DNA of 64,000 nucleotides, taken from NCBI RefSeq assembly GCF_015680235.1, contig NZ_JADLJL010000008.1, forward strand, positions 90,996 through 154,995. The letters run 5' to 3'. The stretch comes from Pseudomonas guariconensis. Lineage in GTDB: Bacteria; Pseudomonadota; Gammaproteobacteria; Pseudomonadales; Pseudomonadaceae. Position 1 is the stretch's first letter, and every line of letters begins with the position of its first letter. A program made the position numbers and the translations under genes. The notes below the pieces were generated by a model. The model had not been told where the DNA came from. It was given only the letters and a program-made list of their open reading frames with translations, and made no database searches. Shown in pieces: positions 39,805 to 47,628 of this stretch.

Positions 39805-41307
39805 ATGAGCGACCTCAAGACCGAATCGCAAGACCTGCAACAGGAAGAAAATGCCCTGATCGCCCTGCGCAAGGAAAAACTTGCCGCCGAGCGTGCCAAG
39901 GGTAACGCCTTCCCCAACGACTTCCGTCGCGACAGCTACTGCAACGACCTGCAGAAACAGTACGCGGACAAGACCAAGGAAGAGCTGGAAGCAGCCGCGA
40001 TCCCGGTCAAGGTTGCCGGCCGCATCATGCTCAACCGTGGCTCGTTCATGGTCATCCAGGACATGACTGGGCGCATCCAGGTCTACGTCAACCGCAAGAC
40101 GCTGCCGGAAGAAACCCTGGCCGCGGTCAAGACCTGGGACCTGGGCGACATCATCAGCGCCGAAGGCACCCTGGCCCGTTCCGGCAAGGGCGACCTGTAC
40201 GTCGAGATGACCGACGTGCGCCTGCTGACCAAGTCGCTGCGCCCGCTGCCGGACAAACACCACGGCCTGACCGACACCGAGCAGCGCTACCGCCAGCGCT
40301 ACGTCGACCTGATGGTCAACGAGGAAACCCGCCACACTTTCCGTGTGCGTTCCCAGGTGATCTCGCACATCCGCAAGTTCCTCATCGAGCGCGACTTCCT
40401 CGAAGTCGAGACGCCGATGCTGCAGACCATTCCCGGTGGCGCCGCGGCCAAGCCGTTCGAAACCCATCACAACGCCCTGGACATGGCCATGTTCCTGCGC
40501 ATCGCGCCGGAGCTGTACCTCAAGCGTCTGGTTGTGGGGGGCTTTGAAAAAGTCTTCGAGATCAACCGCAACTTCCGTAACGAAGGCGTCTCGACCCGGC
40601 ACAACCCCGAGTTCACCATGCTCGAGTTCTACCAGGCCTACGCCGACTACCGCGACAACATGGACCTCACCGAGGAACTGTTCCGCGAGCTTGCGCAGCT
40701 GGTACTGGGCACTACCGACGTGCCGTACGGCGACAAGGTGTTCCACTTCGGCGAGCCGTTCGCCCGTCTGTCGGTGTTCGACTCGATCCTCAAGTACAAC
40801 CCCGAACTCACCGCCGCCGACCTGCAGGACGTCGACCGTGCCCGCGAGATCGCCAAGAAAGCCGGCGCCAAGGTGTTGGGCCACGAAGGCCTGGGCAAGC
40901 TGCAGGTGATGATTTTCGAAGAGCTGGTCGAGCACAAGCTGGAGCAGCCGCACTTCATCACCGAGTACCCGTTCGAAGTCTCGCCGCTGGCCCGTCGCAA
41001 CGACCAGAACCCGGCCGTTACCGACCGCTTCGAGCTGTTCATCGGTGGCCGCGAGATCGCCAACGCCTACTCCGAGCTCAACGATGCAGAAGACCAGGCC
41101 GAGCGCTTCCTGGCCCAGGTGGCCGAGAAGGACGCAGGTGACGACGAGGCCATGCATTACGACGCCGACTTCGTCCGTGCCCTGGAGTACGGCATGCCGC
41201 CGACTGCCGGTGAAGGTATCGGTATCGACCGCCTGGTGATGCTGCTGACCAACTCGCCGTCGATCCGCGACGTGATCCTGTTCCCGCACATGCGTCCGCA
41301 GGCCTGA
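39805..41307 (+). CDS. lysS: Lysyl-tRNA synthetase (class II)
   Basis: A 500-residue LysRS. It has an N-terminal OB-fold anticodon domain and a class II catalytic core with [10 protein letters not shown] (motif 1 region), [22 protein letters not shown] (motif 2 region near 255) and [15 protein letters not shown] (motif 3 near 470). It follows prfB, the same order as in E. coli. Confidence 0.97.
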   Translation: MSDLKTESQDLQQEENALIALRKEKLAAERAKGNAFPNDFRRDSYCNDLQKQYADKTKEELEAAAIPVKVAGRIMLNRGSFMVIQDMTGRIQVYVNRKTLPEETLAAVKTWDLGDIISAEGTLARSGKGDLYVEMTDVRLLTKSLRPLPDKHHGLTDTEQRYRQRYVDLMVNEETRHTFRVRSQVISHIRKFLIERDFLEVETPMLQTIPGGAAAKPFETHHNALDMAMFLRIAPELYLKRLVVGGFEKVFEINRNFRNEGVSTRHNPEFTMLEFYQAYADYRDNMDLTEELFRELAQLVLGTTDVPYGDKVFHFGEPFARLSVFDSILKYNPELTAADLQDVDRAREIAKKAGAKVLGHEGLGKLQVMIFEELVEHKLEQPHFITEYPFEVSPLARRNDQNPAVTDRFELFIGGREIANAYSELNDAEDQAERFLAQVAEKDAGDDEAMHYDADFVRALEYGMPPTAGEGIGIDRLVMLLTNSPSIRDVILFPHMRPQA

Positions 41308-41320
41308 GCAAACGGTCTAC

Positions 41321-41341
41321 AGGGCTGCTGTGCAGCCCTTT
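41321..41341 (+). terminator. Hairpin after lysS
   Basis: AGGGCTGC (41321-41328) and GCAGCCCT (41332-41339) pair perfectly around TGT and are followed by TTT. A REPIN begins in the same bases. Confidence 0.6.
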
Positions 41342-41408
41342 CGCGGCACGAGGCCGCTCCTACGGGCTATATGCAGCTCCTGTAGGAGCGGCCTTGTGCC
41401 GCGAAAGG
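41338..41408. repeat. REPIN between lysS and the TetR gene
   Basis: CTTTCGCGGCACGAGGCCGC (41338-41357) continues as TCCTAC and is nearly perfectly repeated in inverted form at 41382-41408 (GTAGGAGCGGCCTTGTGCCG). Confidence 0.8.
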
Positions 41409-41446
41409 ACCGCATAGCGGTCCGCGGATATGGCCATGCATGTCAT

Positions 41447-41467
41447 CCGCCTTCGAGGCGGTTTTTT
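41447..41467 (+). terminator. Intrinsic terminator before the TetR gene
   Basis: CCGCCT (41447-41452), loop TCG, AGGCGG (41456-41461), TTTTTT. It ends the lysS transcript and lies 20 bp before the putative TetR operator. Confidence 0.85.
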
Positions 41468-41486
41468 CTTGCCTGCAATCTATTCG

Positions 41487-41500
41487 TGACTGGTCGGTCA
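41487..41500. promoter_or_regulatory. Putative TetR-family operator, copy 1
   Basis: TGACTGGTCGGTCA is a near-palindrome (TGAC at one end, GTCA at the other). It lies 66-79 bp before the TetR start, a typical autoregulatory position. The identical 14-mer occurs at 47068-47081. Confidence 0.5.
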
Positions 41501-41565
41501 TAAATTACGAACCTTTACTGCAAAAGAGGGATTTACCCTCGCCGAGACTCAACGAGGTACTCATC

Positions 41566-42282
41566 GTGACTCCCGCAATGGCCCAACAAGGCGCAGCAGG
41601 CGTGGCCAGCGCCGTCGCCGAAAGCGTGCAATACCAGGGGCGCAAGACCGCCCGCCAGGGCAGCGAGCAGCGCCGCCAGCAGATCCTCGACGCGGCCATG
41701 CGCATCGTCGTGCGCGATGGCGTAAGGGGTGTGCGGCACCGGGCGGTGGCCGCCGAGGCAGGTGTGCCCTTGTCGGCCACCACTTACTACTTCAAGGACA
41801 TCGAAGACCTGCTCACCGACACCTTCGCCCAGTATGTCGAGCGCAGTGCCGCCTACATGGCCAAGCTGTGGGCCAGTTCCGAAGTGCTGCTGCGCCAGTT
41901 GCTCGCCCAGGGCGATGGCAGCCCTGCGTCCCGGGCGCGCCTGGCTGATGACGTGGCGCGCATGATGGCCGACTATGTCAGCCGCCAGCTGCACACCCGG
42001 CGCGATTTCATCATGGCCGAACAGGCCTTCCGCCAGGAGGCGCTGTTGTGCCCGCGCCTGGCCGAACTGGTCACCGCCCACGAACAGATTCTGCTGCATG
42101 GCGCACGCCAGATGCTGCAGGTGGTCGGGTCGCGCCAGCCCGAGCAAGACGCCCAGATGTTGACGGCGATAATCGAGCAGATGGAATATCAGGGCCTGCT
42201 CAAGGATGTGAATGCGCAAGCCGATGGGCAGATGCTCGCTATCCTTACCCGGTACCTGCACCTGGTGCTGGCATCGGCCTAG
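41566..42282 (+). CDS. TetR-family transcriptional regulator
   Basis: A 238-residue regulator. The helix-turn-helix is in RRQQILDAAMRIVVRDGVRGVRHRAVAAEAGVPLSATTYYF (about residues 42-85); the rest is an all-helical ligand domain. GTG at 41566 follows GAGG with good spacing; ATG at 41578 is the alternative. A longer frame starting at 41440 would cross the terminator and is rejected. The ligand and targets are unknown; the palindrome upstream suggests self-control. Confidence 0.85.
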   Translation: MTPAMAQQGAAGVASAVAESVQYQGRKTARQGSEQRRQQILDAAMRIVVRDGVRGVRHRAVAAEAGVPLSATTYYFKDIEDLLTDTFAQYVERSAAYMAKLWASSEVLLRQLLAQGDGSPASRARLADDVARMMADYVSRQLHTRRDFIMAEQAFRQEALLCPRLAELVTAHEQILLHGARQMLQVVGSRQPEQDAQMLTAIIEQMEYQGLLKDVNAQADGQMLAILTRYLHLVLASA

Positions 42283-42328
42283 GCTGGGACCGACCCCAGG
42301 GGCGACCGACTTTTTCAAGGAGAACCTG

Positions 42329-42877
42329 ATGAAAGCCTGGCGTGTGGTGTTGTTGACGCTGTCATTCCTGATGCTCGGTGGCTGTCTGGTGACCTTCCAT
42401 GAACCCTTGCCCAGCAACCAGGCCGCGCCCAAGGCGCTGCTTGGCAAATGGAGCAGCAAGGACGCCTGGGGCGAGCCGCTCAAGCTCGCCATCAGCCGCG
42501 TCGGCGGCGATGCCTACCGGGCGGTGGCCACCGCCAAGGGCAAGGCGCCCGAGGAGTACGTCTTTACCGTGTCGCGCCATGGCAACCGCTGGTACCTGTC
42601 GGCGGGGGTGCCCAAGCGCCTGGGCGGCAACTTCCTGATCGGTGGCTTCGATATCGTCGACGACAAGGAACTGGTGCTCTATAACCTCGATGTCGACCAG
42701 GTCCAGCAGGCGCTGGAGAACAAGGAGCTCAACGGGCGCAGCACCGAGGGGCTGGAGGACAACGGGCCGGGGGTGTTGATCGACAGCCCGGCGGAGCGGG
42801 TCCTGGCCTACCTGGACGACCCAGCCAATTCCGACTTGTTCGTCGAGGTGGCACGCTTCCAGCGTTCCGGCAAATGA
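42329..42877 (+). CDS. Predicted outer-membrane lipoprotein
   Basis: A 182-residue protein with a lipoprotein signal (lipobox LMLGGC at about residues 15-20). The mature part contains LLGKWSSKDAWGEPLKLAIS and KGKAPEEYVFTVSRHGNRWYLS. I do not recognise the family. AAGGAG at 42317-42322 is a strong ribosome-binding site. It may be co-transcribed with the TetR gene, 46 bp upstream. Confidence 0.75.
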   Translation: MKAWRVVLLTLSFLMLGGCLVTFHEPLPSNQAAPKALLGKWSSKDAWGEPLKLAISRVGGDAYRAVATAKGKAPEEYVFTVSRHGNRWYLSAGVPKRLGGNFLIGGFDIVDDKELVLYNLDVDQVQQALENKELNGRSTEGLEDNGPGVLIDSPAERVLAYLDDPANSDLFVEVARFQRSGK

Positions 42878-42883
42878 CTGTGT

Positions 42884-42978
42884 GGCCTCTTCGCCGGCAA
42901 GCCGGCTCCCACAGGTATATCACCGCCCTTGGGCATTGCGTGTGTACCGGTGGGAGCCGGTTTGCCGGCGATAGGGCC
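42884..42978. repeat. REPIN before the QEGLA protein gene
   Basis: TCTTCGCCGGCAAGCCGGCT (42888-42907), then CCCAC, is repeated in inverted form as GTGGGAGCCGGTTTGCCGGC up to GATAGGG at 42976. Confidence 0.75.
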
Positions 42979-43011
42979 GCTACAGGTATCCTGTTCTGAA
43001 AGGAGTCCCCG

Positions 43012-44289
43012 GTGGACGAGTACCAGCAAACCATCCGCGCCCTGTCCGACCGCATCGTCGCGGCGCAGACCCCGATCCGGGTCTTGGACGCGGTGAAGTG
43101 GGATGACAACATCCGCCAGGGCTTCCTCAAGGCCAAGGGCAAGGAGCCTCCGGCGGTCGACCGCGCCTACTATCAGGGCCGCCCCCTGTCGTTCGACTCC
43201 AGCGCAGTGAAGGCCGAGTTCCAGAGCATCGAGCGCGACATCACCCGCCAGCTCGGCCAGTTCAACCCGGTCGGCCAGATCATGCGGCGCATGTGCAAGG
43301 AGTACCGCATGGTGGTGCGCATGCTCGAGGCCCGTGGTACCGAGGACTTCGGCCTGATTTCCCAAGAGCTCTATGGCGCGGCCTCCGACGCCTTCCATGC
43401 CGGCGACCCGACCCTGGCCGACCTGGGCCTGATGCTCTCTGACTACCTGAACAACATCGATGGCCGGGGGGACCTGAAGGACGAACCGAAGAACCTCACT
43501 GCCAAGGAAGCCGTGGCGATTCTCCAGCACCGCCTGAACAAGGTGTTCGGCGAAGCCGAGGAGACCATCCGGGTGTTCGAGTCCGATGGTATCGTCGCCG
43601 ACGCCGCCGCCGGTGCCGACTACATCAAGGTGCGCGCCGACGCGATGTTCAACAGCCGTGACGTACGCGCCCTGGAGGTTCACGAGGGGCTGGTGCACGT
43701 GGGCACCACGCTCAATGGGCTCAACCAGCCGATCTGCACTTTCCTGGCCAAGGGGCCGCCCTCGTCGACCGTGACTCAGGAAGGCCTGGCCATCCTCATG
43801 GAAGTGATCGCCTTCGCCTCCTACCCCAGCCGTCTGCGCAAGCTCACCAACCGCACGCGGGCGATCCACATGGTGGAGGAGGGTGCGGACTTTTTGCAGG
43901 TCTATGAATTCTTCCGCGGCCAGGGCTTCGAGATGGCCCAGAGCTACAGCAATGCCAGCCGGGTATTCCGCGGTTCGGTGCCCAATGGCCTGCCATTCAC
44001 CAAGGACTTGTCCTACCTCAAGGGTTTCATCATGGTTTACAACTATATTCAGTTGGCCGTGAAGAAAGGCAAGCTCGAGCAGATCCCGCTGTTGTTCTGC
44101 GGCAAGACCACTCTGGAAGACATGCGTACCTTGCGCCAGCTGGTCGAGGAGGGCCTGGTGGAGCCACCCAAGTACCTGCCGGAGCAGTTCCGCGACCTCA
44201 ACGCCCTGTCGGCCTGGATGTGCTTCTCCAACTTCCTCAACCACCTGAGCCTGGATCGCATTGAAGCCGACTACGCGAACATTCTCTGA
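43012..44289 (+). CDS. QEGLA-motif protein (TIGR02421/MATCAP-like)
   Basis: A 425-residue protein of the family named after its QEGLA motif and noted for affecting flavohemoglobin expression. It contains HEGLVHVGTTLNG near residue 224 and TVTQEGLAILMEVI near 256. These two motifs are the likely zinc ligands and catalytic glutamate of a metallopeptidase; the eukaryotic relatives (MATCAP) are tubulin carboxypeptidases. The bacterial substrate is unknown. GTG start after AAGGAG. It overlaps the next gene by 29 bp. Confidence 0.8.
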   Translation: MDEYQQTIRALSDRIVAAQTPIRVLDAVKWDDNIRQGFLKAKGKEPPAVDRAYYQGRPLSFDSSAVKAEFQSIERDITRQLGQFNPVGQIMRRMCKEYRMVVRMLEARGTEDFGLISQELYGAASDAFHAGDPTLADLGLMLSDYLNNIDGRGDLKDEPKNLTAKEAVAILQHRLNKVFGEAEETIRVFESDGIVADAAAGADYIKVRADAMFNSRDVRALEVHEGLVHVGTTLNGLNQPICTFLAKGPPSSTVTQEGLAILMEVIAFASYPSRLRKLTNRTRAIHMVEEGADFLQVYEFFRGQGFEMAQSYSNASRVFRGSVPNGLPFTKDLSYLKGFIMVYNYIQLAVKKGKLEQIPLLFCGKTTLEDMRTLRQLVEEGLVEPPKYLPEQFRDLNALSAWMCFSNFLNHLSLDRIEADYANIL

Positions 44290-45184
44290 CGCCTGTCGCC
44301 TGCTGATCCTGGGCCTGCTTCTGCTGGGGCTCGGGGGCTGCAGCAGCTTGCTGTTCTTCCCGGAGCCGGGCCTTGCGTTCACGCCGGAAAAGGCCAGGCT
44401 CGCGTATCGCGACCTGACCCTCACCGCGGCCGACGGCACGCGTCTGCACGGGTGGTGGCTGCCGGCCAAGCCTGGGGTCAAGGTCAAGGGCACGGTGCTG
44501 CACCTGCACGGCAACGGCGGCAACCTGGCTTGGCACCTGGGCGGTAGCTACTGGCTGCCCGAGCAGGGCTACCAGGTACTGTTGATCGACTACCGTGGCT
44601 ATGGCCTGTCCCGGGGCAAACCCAGCCTGCCCGAGGTCTACCAGGACATCGCCGCAGCCATGGCCTGGCTGGACCAGGCCCCGCAAGCCCAGGGCAAGCC
44701 GCTGGTGCTGCTGGGGCAGAGCCTGGGCGGTGCCATGGCCATCCACTACCTGGCTGCCCATCCCGAGCAACGCCAGCGTTTCAGCGCCCTGGTCTTCGAC
44801 GGGGTACCGGCCAGCTATCGGGAAGTGGGGCGTTTCGCCCTGAGCACGTCCTGGCTGACTTGGCCGTTGCAAGTGCCGCTGTCATGGCTGGTACCGGACG
44901 GCGATAGCGCGATCCGCTCCATCGAGCGCCTGGACAGCCCGCCGAAGCTGTTCTTCCACAGCATCGACGACAACCTGGTGCCGATGGACAGCGGTATCCG
45001 CCTGTACCAGCACGCACCGCCGCCGCGGGTGCTGCAACTGACCCGGGGTGGCCATGTGCAGACCTTCGCCGACCCGACCTGGCGTCAGGTGATGCTGCGC
45101 TTTCTTGATGACCCCAGCCACTTCAATGGCCTTCGGCGCTTGGCCGAAGTGCCCAACTACCCAGACGAGAAGAACAAGCAATGA
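44261..45184 (+). CDS. Alpha/beta-hydrolase lipoprotein
   Basis: A 307-residue protein with a lipobox (LGLGGC near residue 27) and an alpha/beta-hydrolase fold. The nucleophile elbow is GQSLGGAM near residue 154, the oxyanion region is LHLHGNGGN near 83, and the histidine lies in TRGGHVQTF near 262. The best start is TTG at 44261, inside the upstream gene, because it gives a normal signal sequence. It may act on esters at the outer membrane; substrate unknown. Confidence 0.8.
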   Translation: MKPTTRTFSDACRLLILGLLLLGLGGCSSLLFFPEPGLAFTPEKARLAYRDLTLTAADGTRLHGWWLPAKPGVKVKGTVLHLHGNGGNLAWHLGGSYWLPEQGYQVLLIDYRGYGLSRGKPSLPEVYQDIAAAMAWLDQAPQAQGKPLVLLGQSLGGAMAIHYLAAHPEQRQRFSALVFDGVPASYREVGRFALSTSWLTWPLQVPLSWLVPDGDSAIRSIERLDSPPKLFFHSIDDNLVPMDSGIRLYQHAPPPRVLQLTRGGHVQTFADPTWRQVMLRFLDDPSHFNGLRRLAEVPNYPDEKNKQ

Positions 45185-45507
45185 GTGAAGAACGCAACGC
45201 CATCCCGCTGATCCTGACCGCCGTCGGCAGCATCATCGTGACGGTCGGCACCCTCTGGTACTACGGCTACGTGCATTTCGCCAAGCCCGAGGACGCCCTG
45301 TTGCTGCAGGATTTCACCATGCTCAAGACCCTCCCCGGCGAAGACTACAAGGTCTCCCTGGACCCTGCGCCCCAGGTGGCCCAGTGCATCGATGGTGTGC
45401 TGGTGCTGTTCGATACTCAGCAGAAAGGCCTGACCGGCGTGCTGGTGGACAACCGCAAGCGCGCGATCCGTTGCCTGGGGCAGGAGACGCCGCAGCAGGT
45501 GCAGTGA
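45181..45507 (+). CDS. Small membrane-anchored protein of unknown function
   Basis: 108 residues, start overlapping the hydrolase stop (ATGA). One hydrophobic segment at about residues 8-30 (PLILTAVGSIIVTVGTLWYYGYV) and a globular tail with two cysteines (QCIDGVL, RCLGQET). No family is recognised. The overlap with the hydrolase suggests a shared role. Confidence 0.7.
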   Translation: MSEERNAIPLILTAVGSIIVTVGTLWYYGYVHFAKPEDALLLQDFTMLKTLPGEDYKVSLDPAPQVAQCIDGVLVLFDTQQKGLTGVLVDNRKRAIRCLGQETPQQVQ

Positions 45508-45520
45508 TGCGTTGCACGGG

Positions 45521-45599
45521 CCCACAGCGGAACAAGCCCGCTCCGACAAGGGTGGTGCACACCCTGTAGGAGCGGGCTCGTCCCGCGATGGGGCTGCAA
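45521..45599. repeat. REPIN between convergent genes
   Basis: CCCACAGCGGAACAAGCCCGC and TGTAGGAGCGGGCTCGTCCC form a facing pair between the small membrane protein gene and the minus-strand lptF-like gene. Confidence 0.7.
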
Positions 45600-45628
45600 A
45601 GCAGCCCCTGTCTTTCAAGACCCAGGCG

Positions 45629-46417
45629 TTATTGCACCTGGCTCACCGAACGCGGCTGCACCGGCTGGTTGTCATTGGAGATGGTCACCTCCACGCGGCG
45701 GTTCTGGGCGCGGCCGGAGTTGCTGCTGTTGTCGGCCACCGGGTATTCCTTGCCATAGCCTTGGGCGACGATACGGGTCGGGTCTACGCCGGCACGCACC
45801 AGGGCCATGCGCACGCTGTTGGCGCGGCGTTCGGACAAGGCCTGGTTGTAGGTGGCCGAACCGACGCTGTCGGTATAACCCTCGACGATCACCTTGCGCT
45901 CAGGGTTTTCCTGAAGGAACTGGGCGAGCTTGGTGATGTTGGGGAAGGCGCTGCTTTTGAGCTCGGACTTGTTGAAGTCGAACAGCACGTCGCCGAAGGT
46001 CACCAGGGTGCCTCGGTCGGTCTGCTTGGCGTTGAGGCTCTCCTGCAGCTTGCGGATCTGTGCGTCGCGGGCATCCAGGCGGGCCTGGGCGCGCTGGGCG
46101 GAGGCGTTCTTCAGTTCGTTCTCGGCCGAGCGCAGGGCGATGGTCTGCTTGGCCACCTCGACGCGCTGGTTGGTCAGGTAGGCCAGCTGGTCGACCTTCT
46201 TCTCGTCCTCGCGGTCCATGAACGCCTTGTCGGCTTTGTTCAGCCAGTCCTGGGCGTCCTTGGTCTCGAGGGCCGCCAGCTTGCTGGCCTGCGGGTCGCT
46301 CTGCAGGGCCGAGAAATTGGTGCGTGCCGACTCAAGGTTCGGGTTCGGGTCGTGGGAGCAGGCGGCCAGGCCTACGCTCAGGGCCAGCAGGGCGGGGATC
46401 ATGACGTAATTGCGCAT
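45629..46417 (-). CDS. LptF-like OmpA-family lipoprotein
   Basis: A 262-residue outer-membrane lipoprotein (lipobox VGLAAC). A helical region with DUF4398-like sequence (TKDAQDWLNKADKAFM) is followed by an OmpA peptidoglycan-binding domain (VTFGDVLFDFNKSELK; VEGYTDSVGSATYNQALSERRANSV; GYGKEYPV; NRRVEV). P. aeruginosa LptF (PA3692) lies at the same place near ppc/adk and is AlgU-controlled. The start at 46417 has AAGG nine bases upstream; the ATG at 46426 has no spacing to that site. Confidence 0.85.
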   Translation of the reverse strand: MRNYVMIPALLALSVGLAACSHDPNPNLESARTNFSALQSDPQASKLAALETKDAQDWLNKADKAFMDREDEKKVDQLAYLTNQRVEVAKQTIALRSAENELKNASAQRAQARLDARDAQIRKLQESLNAKQTDRGTLVTFGDVLFDFNKSELKSSAFPNITKLAQFLQENPERKVIVEGYTDSVGSATYNQALSERRANSVRMALVRAGVDPTRIVAQGYGKEYPVADNSSNSGRAQNRRVEVTISNDNQPVQPRSVSQVQ

Positions 46418-46469
46418 AGTGTTCATCCTTTGAAAAATGGCGAAGGCTCAAGAAAAGGCTGGGCTGTGC

Positions 46470-46883
46470 TCATTCGGCGCTGCGCATGCCTTCCTCACGC
46501 AGGTCCTGGACACCCTGGCGAGCGTCCTGCACGGCCTTTTGCGCCTTGGCGGCCTGCGCCTTGCGCTCGGCCACGCGCGCGTCCCACTCGGCCTGTTCGG
46601 CCAAGCGCTTGGCTTCGTCGTATTTCTTGTCATGCATGGCGATTTCGGCCTGCTTGAACTTGTCCTGGGCGGCCTTCATTTCCACGGCGGCGAATTCGGT
46701 GCCGCCGGCACTGACTGCGGAGTTCACCGCGGATTGGGTAACGGCGTACTGCTCGGTGGGCGGGTTGCCAGCGCAACCGGCCAGGACCAGGCTGCTGCCC
46801 AGGGCCAGTGCGGCCAGCTTGAGCCCGCGCCCAGTCTTGGATGATTCATGCGATGTGCGGGTCTTCATGGTGGTCAGCTCCAT
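46470..46883 (-). CDS. DUF4398-type lipoprotein partnered with LptF-like gene
   Basis: A 137-residue lipoprotein with lipobox LVLAGC near residue 28, then a long alanine/lysine-rich coiled region (KAAQDKFKQAEIAMHDKKYDEAKRLAEQAEWDARVAERKAQAAKAQK). Start 46883 follows AGGAG with 7 bases spacing. It precedes the lptF-like gene on the same strand, forming the homologue of P. aeruginosa PA3691-PA3692. Confidence 0.8.
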   Translation of the reverse strand: MELTTMKTRTSHESSKTGRGLKLAALALGSSLVLAGCAGNPPTEQYAVTQSAVNSAVSAGGTEFAAVEMKAAQDKFKQAEIAMHDKKYDEAKRLAEQAEWDARVAERKAQAAKAQKAVQDARQGVQDLREEGMRSAE

Positions 46884-47007
46884 TGGTTCACTCCTGTTAA
46901 CGACAATGTCCGTAGCAGTCCATCGCTTCTCCCTGGCAGATGCGCGCACTTCGGCTGAACAGTGCACAACGGCATGTGTGCAGGGTTTTAGCGTGATGGC
47001 TATTGGC

Positions 47008-47035
47008 TGTGACTGAGGCGTTTTTCAGATAGTTC
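47008..47035 (-). promoter_or_regulatory. Possible AlgU (sigma-22) promoter of the lptF-like operon
   Basis: Read on the minus strand: GAACTA (47035-47030), 17 bases, TCACA (47012-47008). The AlgU consensus is GAACTT-N16/17-TCTGA, so the -35 matches 5 of 6 and the -10 keeps TC and the final A. The predicted 5' UTR is about 120 bases. The known AlgU control of the P. aeruginosa homologue supports it. Confidence 0.4.
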
Positions 47036-47067
47036 AGAAAAAAATGCCCTCGAGGCGCAATTTTTTC

Positions 47068-47081
47068 TGACTGGTCGGTCA
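47068..47081. promoter_or_regulatory. Putative TetR-family operator, copy 2
   Basis: TGACTGGTCGGTCA is identical to the 14-mer upstream of the TetR gene at 41487. Here it sits about 33 bp upstream of the AlgU-like -35 box of the lptF-like operon, just past a T-rich element. Confidence 0.4.
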
Positions 47082-47116
47082 GCGGCTTTGGCCGGTAGCG
47101 CAGGTGCCTGGGCAAT

Positions 47117-47141
47117 GGCGAGCGCCCTGGTGGCGCTCGCC
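47117..47141 (-). terminator. Hairpin at the end of the gene 47147-47491
   Basis: GGCGAGCGCC (47117-47126) and GGCGCTCGCC (47132-47141) form a perfect 10-bp stem with a 5-base loop, six bases past the stop. There is no T-run on the minus strand. Confidence 0.5.
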
Positions 47142-47146
47142 CGGGC

Positions 47147-47491
47147 TCACTTGGAGGTGTCGTCGCCGGTGCTGCCGAGGGTATGCAGGTGGCGGCGGGA
47201 AAGGGCCAGGAAACGTGGGGTAGGGCCGATATCTTCGTACAGCGGGTCACCTTCTTCGTCGGTGGCGATCACCTGTTGACCCTGGACATAGGGAAAGCTG
47301 GCCTCCAGCTCTTCGAGGGCTGCGCCGACCAGCTCGCCGAGCAGTTCTTCGGCGGTGCGCTTGGGGTACATGTCGATCAAAGCAGCCAGGCGCGCCTCGG
47401 ACTCCAGGTCCAGGTGCAGCACATGGCCGGTGGGGCTCAGGCGCCCCTTGGCGTTCTGTTCCCACTGTTGGGCAAGCTCGCGGATTTTCAT
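47147..47491 (-). CDS. Conserved small protein next to ppc, function unknown
   Basis: 114 residues, soluble and acidic, starting MKIRELAQQWEQNAKGRLSP. LDLESEARLAALIDMYPKRTAEELLGELVGAALEELEAS looks helical. It is divergent from ppc, the same arrangement as in P. aeruginosa. I do not assign a function. Confidence 0.75.
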   Translation of the reverse strand: MKIRELAQQWEQNAKGRLSPTGHVLHLDLESEARLAALIDMYPKRTAEELLGELVGAALEELEASFPYVQGQQVIATDEEGDPLYEDIGPTPRFLALSRRHLHTLGSTGDDTSK

Positions 47492-47628
47492 GATGACCTC
47501 TGGCCACGGATGACTTCTTTCACTTTAGTCGCTTTGCCAGGTTGCGGCTTGCCATGCCGGGCCGGCTGTGCCAGTACTGTTCCCTTCCTGAACGGGTGCG
47601 CGGGCGAGCCGCGCCGGAGAGAGGGCCG

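Noticed and set aside
39187..41289. A 700-codon minus-strand frame opposite prfB and lysS
   Set aside because: Antisense shadow of conserved genes; no ribosome site or recognisable domain.
41440..41565. N-terminal extension of the TetR protein
   Set aside because: It would read through the intrinsic terminator at 41447-41467 and the putative operator; the GTG at 41566 has a good ribosome site.
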